A stretch of 16,692 nt of DNA from DASWIV01 sp036397475 (lineage in GTDB: Bacteria > JAJVIF01 > JAPKYR01): NCBI GenBank assembly GCA_036397475.1, contig DASWIV010000082.1, forward strand, positions 1 to 16,692, in the 5' to 3' direction. Below are positions 12,993 through 16,692 of the stretch, in pieces. Under the pieces are notes generated by a model. It was not told the DNA's origin, did not search any database, and saw nothing but the letters and a program-made list of their open reading frames with translations. Made by a program: the position numbers and the translations under genes. The first letter of the stretch is position 1; every line of letters begins with the position of its first letter.

Positions 12993-13376
12993 GTGCCACG
13001 TATAGCCGGAGTAGACATACCTAACAGGAAAAGAGTCGAGATCGCTCTAACCTATATCCATGGAATTGGTTTGACGACATCTCAGAAAATTCTTGCAGCC
13101 GCGAATATCAATCCCGATACCAGGGCTGAAAACCTCACCGAGGATGAAGTTGTCCGGATTCGTGAGGAACTTGAGCGAAAGTATACGGTTGAAGGCGATT
13201 TAAGGCGCCAGGTTGTCGAGAATATCAAGCGAAAAATGGATATCGGCTGCTATGCTGGACTCAGGCATCGCCACGGTCTTCCCGTACGTGGCCAGCGCAC
13301 CAGGACCAACGCCCGTATGAGAAAGGGTCCGGTCAAGACAGTTGCCGGAAAGAAGAAGGCTCCAACTTCAAAGTAA
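12993..13376 (+). CDS. rpsM: 30S ribosomal protein S13
   Basis: The 127-residue product is S13, in the head of the 30S subunit, contacting P-site tRNA and the B1 bridges. Visible blocks are MPRIAGVDIPNRKRVEIALTYIHGIG, the middle helices and the C-terminal tail LRHRHGLPVRGQRTRTNARMRKGP, whose basic end reaches the P site. The start codon is GTG with GAGAGGA at about 12979-12985. Length is standard plus a short lysine-rich tail. Confidence 0.97.
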   Translation: MPRIAGVDIPNRKRVEIALTYIHGIGLTTSQKILAAANINPDTRAENLTEDEVVRIREELERKYTVEGDLRRQVVENIKRKMDIGCYAGLRHRHGLPVRGQRTRTNARMRKGPVKTVAGKKKAPTSK

Positions 13377-13406
13377 ATCAGGAATTATTGAGGATTATAT
13401 AAAACA

Positions 13407-13799
13407 ATGGGAAGACGAAGACAGAGAACTACCAAGAAGAAATCGAAGCGCCAGGTATCGCACGGCGTCGCGCACATCAAATCTACGTTCAATAACACGA
13501 TCATCACTATTTCCGATGACGATGGCGCTACCCTTGTCTGGGCGTCGGGCGGATCGAAGGGATTTAAAGGATCGAGGAAATCCACACCGTTCGCCGCTAC
13601 ACAGGCAGCCCGCGATTGCGCGCACGCTGTCCAGGACATGGGGATGAGAAAAATTGACATCTTTACGAAGGGTCCGGGAAGCGGACGCGAAGCGTCGATT
13701 CGCGCTCTCATGTCCAGCGGACTCGATATCGGTGTTATACGAGATATTTCGCCTGTGCCTCACAACGGTTGCAGGCCAAGGAAGAGAAGACGGGTTTAG
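13407..13799 (+). CDS. rpsK: 30S ribosomal protein S11
   Basis: The 130-residue product is S11, on the 30S platform near the E-site codon. It shows GVAHIKSTFNNTIITISDD, WASGGSKGFKGSRKSTPFAA, KGPGSGREASIRAL and the conserved end ISPVPHNGCRPRKRRRV. Length is standard. The SD lies in GAGGATTATATAAAACA. It follows rpsM by 30 bp and precedes rpsD by 34 bp, the common alpha-block order. Confidence 0.98.
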   Translation: MGRRRQRTTKKKSKRQVSHGVAHIKSTFNNTIITISDDDGATLVWASGGSKGFKGSRKSTPFAATQAARDCAHAVQDMGMRKIDIFTKGPGSGREASIRALMSSGLDIGVIRDISPVPHNGCRPRKRRRV

Positions 13800-13833
13800 G
13801 GAACTGGTTAAGGAATAAAGGAGAAAGACTGAA

Positions 13834-14469
13834 TTGTCCAGATATACAGGTCCAGTTTGCAGATATTGCCGCAGAGAAGGAACGAAACTTTTCCTTAAGG
13901 GTCGGCGCTGCTTCTCAGCTAAATGTGCCATGGAGGAAGGACGCAACCCCCATCCTCCGGGCGGACAGAAGTTCGGAAGGCGCCGGACTACTTCGGACTA
14001 TAACACCCAGCTGCGCGAAAAGCAGAAGGCAAAAAGAATTTACTGCCTAACAGAAAAACAGTTTAAAAATTATTATAAACAGGCCGCGAAACGTAAGGGC
14101 GTTACCGGCGATGTCCTGATCGAGCATCTCGAGCGACGTCTGGATAATGCCGTTTACAGAATGGGTTTTGCGGTTTCAAGGTCGCAGGCAAGGCAGCTTG
14201 TCAATCACGGACATTTTATGGTGAACGGGAGTAATGTCGATATTCCCAGTTACCAGTTGCGGGACGGTGACGTCATCCAGGTCAAGCAGCAAAAACGCAA
14301 ATCTGCTCCTTTCCAGGAAGTCGTTAACCTGAACCCGGAAGATTGTACGTATCCTTGGATCGAGATGGACTACTCCAAGTTGACTGGCACGTATAAACAC
14401 GCGCCGCAAAAAGGACAGTTCGATCATCAGATCCAGGCAAGCCTGATTGTAGAGTTCTATTCTCGATAA
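13834..14469 (+). CDS. rpsD: 30S ribosomal protein S4, zinc type
   Basis: The 211-residue product is S4, which starts 30S assembly by binding the 16S five-way junction and, in E. coli, represses the alpha operon. The N-terminus has CRYC (9-12) and CFSAKC (26-31), the zinc-binding form. The S4 RNA-binding domain follows, with LIEHLERRLDNAVYRMGF and SRSQARQLVNHGHFMVNG. The C-terminus LIVEFYSR is typical. The start is TTG, supported by AAGGAG (13818-13823) and by MSRYTGPVCRYCRREG, which matches zinc-type S4 starts. The stop is doubled (TAA TAA, 14467-14472). Confidence 0.97.
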   Translation: MSRYTGPVCRYCRREGTKLFLKGRRCFSAKCAMEEGRNPHPPGGQKFGRRRTTSDYNTQLREKQKAKRIYCLTEKQFKNYYKQAAKRKGVTGDVLIEHLERRLDNAVYRMGFAVSRSQARQLVNHGHFMVNGSNVDIPSYQLRDGDVIQVKQQKRKSAPFQEVVNLNPEDCTYPWIEMDYSKLTGTYKHAPQKGQFDHQIQASLIVEFYSR

Positions 14470-14471
14470 TA

Positions 14472-14485
14472 AAGGAGCAGGAGGG
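14472..14485 (+). promoter_or_regulatory. Double Shine-Dalgarno site before rpoA
   Basis: AAGGAG (14472-14477) and GGAGGG (14480-14485) stand in tandem in the 26-bp gap between the rpsD stop and the rpoA ATG (14496). The second has a spacing of 10 bases. This is the strongest ribosome binding region in the window. Confidence 0.7.
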
Positions 14486-14495
14486 AAGAATATTT

Positions 14496-15584
14496 ATGGC
14501 AGGAGTTACTGTCGTTGATACTGATTCCGGCGAATCCATGGGATTCGAACGAGAACAGGAGTTGATCGAGCGCCTCAACCGCGTTCGACCCGAGTTCATT
14601 GAAGAGGAAATCGAGGAAGAAGCCTCGTTTTCCAAATTCGTTCTGTCGCCTCTGGCTCAGGGCTTTGGCGCTACACTTGGCAATGCGATGAGGCGCGTTC
14701 TTATCTCATCCATTACCGGAAGCGCTGTCACCTACGTGAAGTTCGAAAAGGTTCTTCATGAGTATTCTACCGTCCCCGGAGTACATGAGGACGGTATTGA
14801 ATTGCTGCTTAATTTCAAAGCTCTGGCGGTACACCTGAAGGGAAGCGACAACTACGCTATCCTGAATCTGGATGCCAGCGGAATTGGCGATGTCACAGCT
14901 GCGGATATCAAGCCGAATCCCGATGTGGAACTTCTGAATCCCGATCAGCACCTTGCCACTCTAACCAGTGACAATACCCATCTCAGGGTGGAAATTGGCA
15001 TCGGGCGCGGGGTAGGTTATGTGCCGAGTGAACGGCATCAGATCCACACGCTGAATCCCAAGTGGGGCGACACTTCTCGAGCTCCTCTCGGAGTAATTGT
15101 GCTCGACAGCAAATTCTCTCCCGTCCTGAAAGCGAACTACACAGTTCAGAATACCAGGCTGGGGCAGGATACAGAGCTCGACCAGCTCGTCCTGGAAGTA
15201 AAAACAAATGGATCGATCAGTCCGCGCGACGCGGTGACGGAAGCCGCAAACATCCTTACCGGTTACTATAACCTCTTTGCGTTCATGCCGGAAAGCCAGG
15301 ATGGTTACGAGTTTGCAGCGGATACGTTAAGCCAGCAGGACAGTGTACTTTCGCAGTCCGTGGATATCCTTGACCTTCCGATCCGCCCGGCTAACTGCCT
15401 GAGGAAGATCGGGGTTCATACTATCGGTGAATTGATCCAGACTCCGGAAACCGAACTTCTGAAGATCAGGAACTTCGGCGAAAAATCACTGAGGGAAATT
15501 CAGGAACGGCTTGATCCGTACGGACTGGAACTTTCCACCGGAGCGCGGCGCCGCCGTGGCAACCGTAAAAAGGAAAAAGACTAA
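14496..15584 (+). CDS. rpoA: RNA polymerase alpha subunit
   Basis: The 362-residue product is the alpha subunit. The N-terminal domain has FVLSPLAQGFGATLGNAMRRVLISSI at 48-73, with Arg66 and Arg67 in the assembly motif, and HEYSTVPGVHEDGIELLLN. The C-terminal domain (about 285-350) keeps Arg297, Asn300, Cys301, Gly328, Lys330 and Ser331, the positions that contact UP-element DNA in E. coli. Compared with E. coli alpha (329 residues) it has about 20 extra N-terminal residues, including EEEIEEEA, and a basic/acidic tail RRRRGNRKKEKD. The ATG has a strong double SD. It follows rpsD and precedes rplQ, as in most bacteria. Confidence 0.98.
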   Translation: MAGVTVVDTDSGESMGFEREQELIERLNRVRPEFIEEEIEEEASFSKFVLSPLAQGFGATLGNAMRRVLISSITGSAVTYVKFEKVLHEYSTVPGVHEDGIELLLNFKALAVHLKGSDNYAILNLDASGIGDVTAADIKPNPDVELLNPDQHLATLTSDNTHLRVEIGIGRGVGYVPSERHQIHTLNPKWGDTSRAPLGVIVLDSKFSPVLKANYTVQNTRLGQDTELDQLVLEVKTNGSISPRDAVTEAANILTGYYNLFAFMPESQDGYEFAADTLSQQDSVLSQSVDILDLPIRPANCLRKIGVHTIGELIQTPETELLKIRNFGEKSLREIQERLDPYGLELSTGARRRRGNRKKEKD

Positions 15585-15612
15585 GTTAACGATTTTATAC
15601 AAGAGTTGAGAA

Positions 15613-15972
15613 ATGAGACATCTTCGCAAAAATAAAAAGGTTGGGCGTCCTACTGATCAGCGTCTGGCACTCCTCAAATATCAGGCTAAAAGCCTGATCC
15701 AGCATGGCGAAATTACTACGAGCAGGGCAAAAGCCAAAGCTCTCGCCATGTTTGTCCAGAAACTGGTCACGTGGGCGAAAAAAGGCGATTTCAACGCCAT
15801 GAGAGAGATAAGGAAGCAGATCGACGACAGGCGGGTAATTTTCAAGCTCACAAACGACATTGTCCCGAAGCTTAAGAACAGGACCGGCGGAGAAGTCAGC
15901 GTCATCCCGGCCGGACAGCGTCGTGGCGATGGCACTCAGCTCGCGGTTGTGACATTTAATACTAACGAGTAA
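15613..15972 (+). CDS. rplQ: 50S ribosomal protein L17
   Basis: The 119-residue product is L17, at the tunnel exit near L22 and L32. It begins MRHLRKNKKVGRPTDQRLALLKYQAKSLI and contains TTSRAKAKALAMFVQKLVTWAKKG. It ends RRGDGTQLAVVTFNTNE. The first block departs slightly from the common MRHR..KLGR form but keeps the pattern. Length is standard for the bacterial core protein. The SD is weak (AAGAGTTGAGAA). It closes the alpha block. Confidence 0.96.
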   Translation: MRHLRKNKKVGRPTDQRLALLKYQAKSLIQHGEITTSRAKAKALAMFVQKLVTWAKKGDFNAMREIRKQIDDRRVIFKLTNDIVPKLKNRTGGEVSVIPAGQRRGDGTQLAVVTFNTNE

Positions 15973-15974
15973 AC

Positions 15975-15996
15975 ATTCCCGGCGGAAGCCGGTGAT
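15975..15996 (+). promoter_or_regulatory. GNRA-loop hairpin between rplQ and truA
   Basis: CCGGC (15979-15983) and GCCGG (15988-15992) pair perfectly around the loop GGAA, a GNRA tetraloop. ATT and GAT-like bases outside extend the stem past one mismatch and a wobble to 15975-15996. The 3' arm and flank contain GGTGAT, a candidate SD for truA, so folding could hide it. No T-run follows, so it is a poor intrinsic terminator. The fold is seen in the sequence; the regulatory role is inferred. Confidence 0.55.
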
Positions 15997-16011
15997 CGGA
16001 ACATTGAAATC

Positions 16012-16692
16012 ATGGACCGACCCCTTATCCGCGCTTACCGAGCCACTGTGGCATATGATGGGAGCGGATTTTCGGGCTCGCAGATTCAGGTGAATGATCG
16101 TACGGTCATGGGTGAAATTAATTTCGCCCTGTCCACTATCTGTAACCATCCCGTTCGTGCGACTGCCGCGTCGAGAACCGACTCCGGCGTTCATGCGTCC
16201 GGGCAGGTTATCGGATTCCGTACCTCGTCTCCTCGTACAGCCGGCGATATTCGCTCGGGACTCAATGGATTGCTTCCCGATGATGTGAGAATTACTGACT
16301 GCCGCGAGACAGGCTTCGATTTTCACCCGAGATATTCGGCCGTTGGAAAAGAGTACCTGTACAGGATCCTGCGGGCAAAAGAACTTCCGCCGATGGACAG
16401 GAAGTACGTCCTCTTCATCGAGGACCACAAACCGTTCAGCCTGGATAAACTGGTTGAGTGCGGCTCTCAGCTCGAAGGGACACGCGATTTCCGCAGTTTT
16501 TCTCCGCGTCTTGAGGCTGGAGAGAATCCTGAAAAAACCATACGGAAAGTCAAGGTGACATCGGATGGAACGATTACGGATATTCGATACTACGGTAGCG
16601 GATTTCTGTACCAGATGGTAAGACGCGTGGTTGGCGCGATGCTGGCGATTGTACAGGGCAGGGAAAAAGATGATTTGATATTGAACGCCCTG
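16012..16692 (+). CDS. truA: tRNA pseudouridine(38-40) synthase TruA, 3' end outside the window
   Basis: 227 codons are visible, and the frame is open at the window edge; family members have about 245-270 residues, so most of the gene is present. TruA makes pseudouridine in the anticodon arm of tRNAs. The catalytic aspartate is Asp57 in SRTDSGVHASGQV. Other matches are RYSAVGKEYLYRI, EGTRDFRSFS and SGFLYQMVRRVVGAMLAI, which is the C-terminal signature. Two substitutions stand out: GRTDAGVHA reads SRTDSGVHA, and the FxGWQ motif reads FSGSQ. The ATG at 16012 lies 16 bases from GGTGA, with GGAA (15998-16001) nearer; no better in-frame start was found. Confidence 0.94.
   Translation, partial: MDRPLIRAYRATVAYDGSGFSGSQIQVNDRTVMGEINFALSTICNHPVRATAASRTDSGVHASGQVIGFRTSSPRTAGDIRSGLNGLLPDDVRITDCRETGFDFHPRYSAVGKEYLYRILRAKELPPMDRKYVLFIEDHKPFSLDKLVECGSQLEGTRDFRSFSPRLEAGENPEKTIRKVKVTSDGTITDIRYYGSGFLYQMVRRVVGAMLAIVQGREKDDLILNAL

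Noticed and set aside
15595..16428. Minus-strand frame of 277 codons across rplQ and truA
   Set aside because: No family resemblance; both plus-strand genes here are unmistakable and run the whole length.
1..16692. tRNA genes, IS elements, phage genes or CRISPR repeats
   Set aside because: The gaps are too short (at most about 110 bp) and none holds repeats or cloverleaf-like segments.

Overview
This window is one continuous run of bacterial translation genes, all on the + strand. It covers the str/S10, spc and alpha ribosomal-protein clusters in the classical bacterial order. It starts inside the 3' end of tuf (EF-Tu) and stops inside truA. Every gap between genes is short; the longest is about 110 bp (secY-adk). 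There are no tRNA or rRNA genes, insertion sequences, CRISPR arrays or phage-like genes.

The organism is a bacterium. The S10-spc-alpha order, SecY, the bacterial alpha subunit RpoA, IF-1 and Shine-Dalgarno (SD) sites of the AGGTGA/AAGGAG kind all show this. Base composition looks close to balanced, and the arginine codons AGG and AGA are frequent. I cannot name the phylum from the sequence. The mix of traits (no L30 gene, zinc-type S14/S4/L24/L36, a non-zinc L33 gene beside tuf, a redoxin gene inside the S10 operon) does not match the model proteobacteria or Firmicutes. It suggests an uncultivated or sparsely sampled lineage, possibly near the FCB/Gemmatimonadota/Latescibacterota-like groups, but that is a weak guess.

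Layout. 1-724: tuf 3' end, rpmG, rpsJ. 784-5174: rplC, rplD, rplW, a thioredoxin-fold redoxin, rplB, rpsS, rplV, rpsC. 5198-6117: rplP, rpmC, rpsQ. 6136-11778: spc-type block rplN, rplX, rplE, rpsN, rpsH, rplF, rplR, rpsE, rplO, secY, with no rpmD between rpsE and rplO. 11779-11890: a leader with the only convincing promoter in the window and a 5' hairpin. 11891-15972: adk, infA, rpmJ, rpsM, rpsK, rpsD, rpoA, rplQ, with no map gene between adk and infA. 16012 to the end: partial truA, preceded by a GNRA-loop hairpin.

How the genes work together: almost all encode parts of the 30S and 50S subunits. The rest supply translation factors (EF-Tu, IF-1), protein export (SecY), nucleotide balance (Adk), transcription (RpoA) and tRNA modification (TruA). 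The one outsider is the redoxin gene at 2406-2936. It has its own good SD and sits tightly between rplW and rplB, normally neighbours. It is the most interesting item here, followed by the adk leader, the tuf-rpmG-rpsJ junction and the missing rpmD. Several proteins also carry charged terminal extensions (S5, L5, RpoA, L15, S17).
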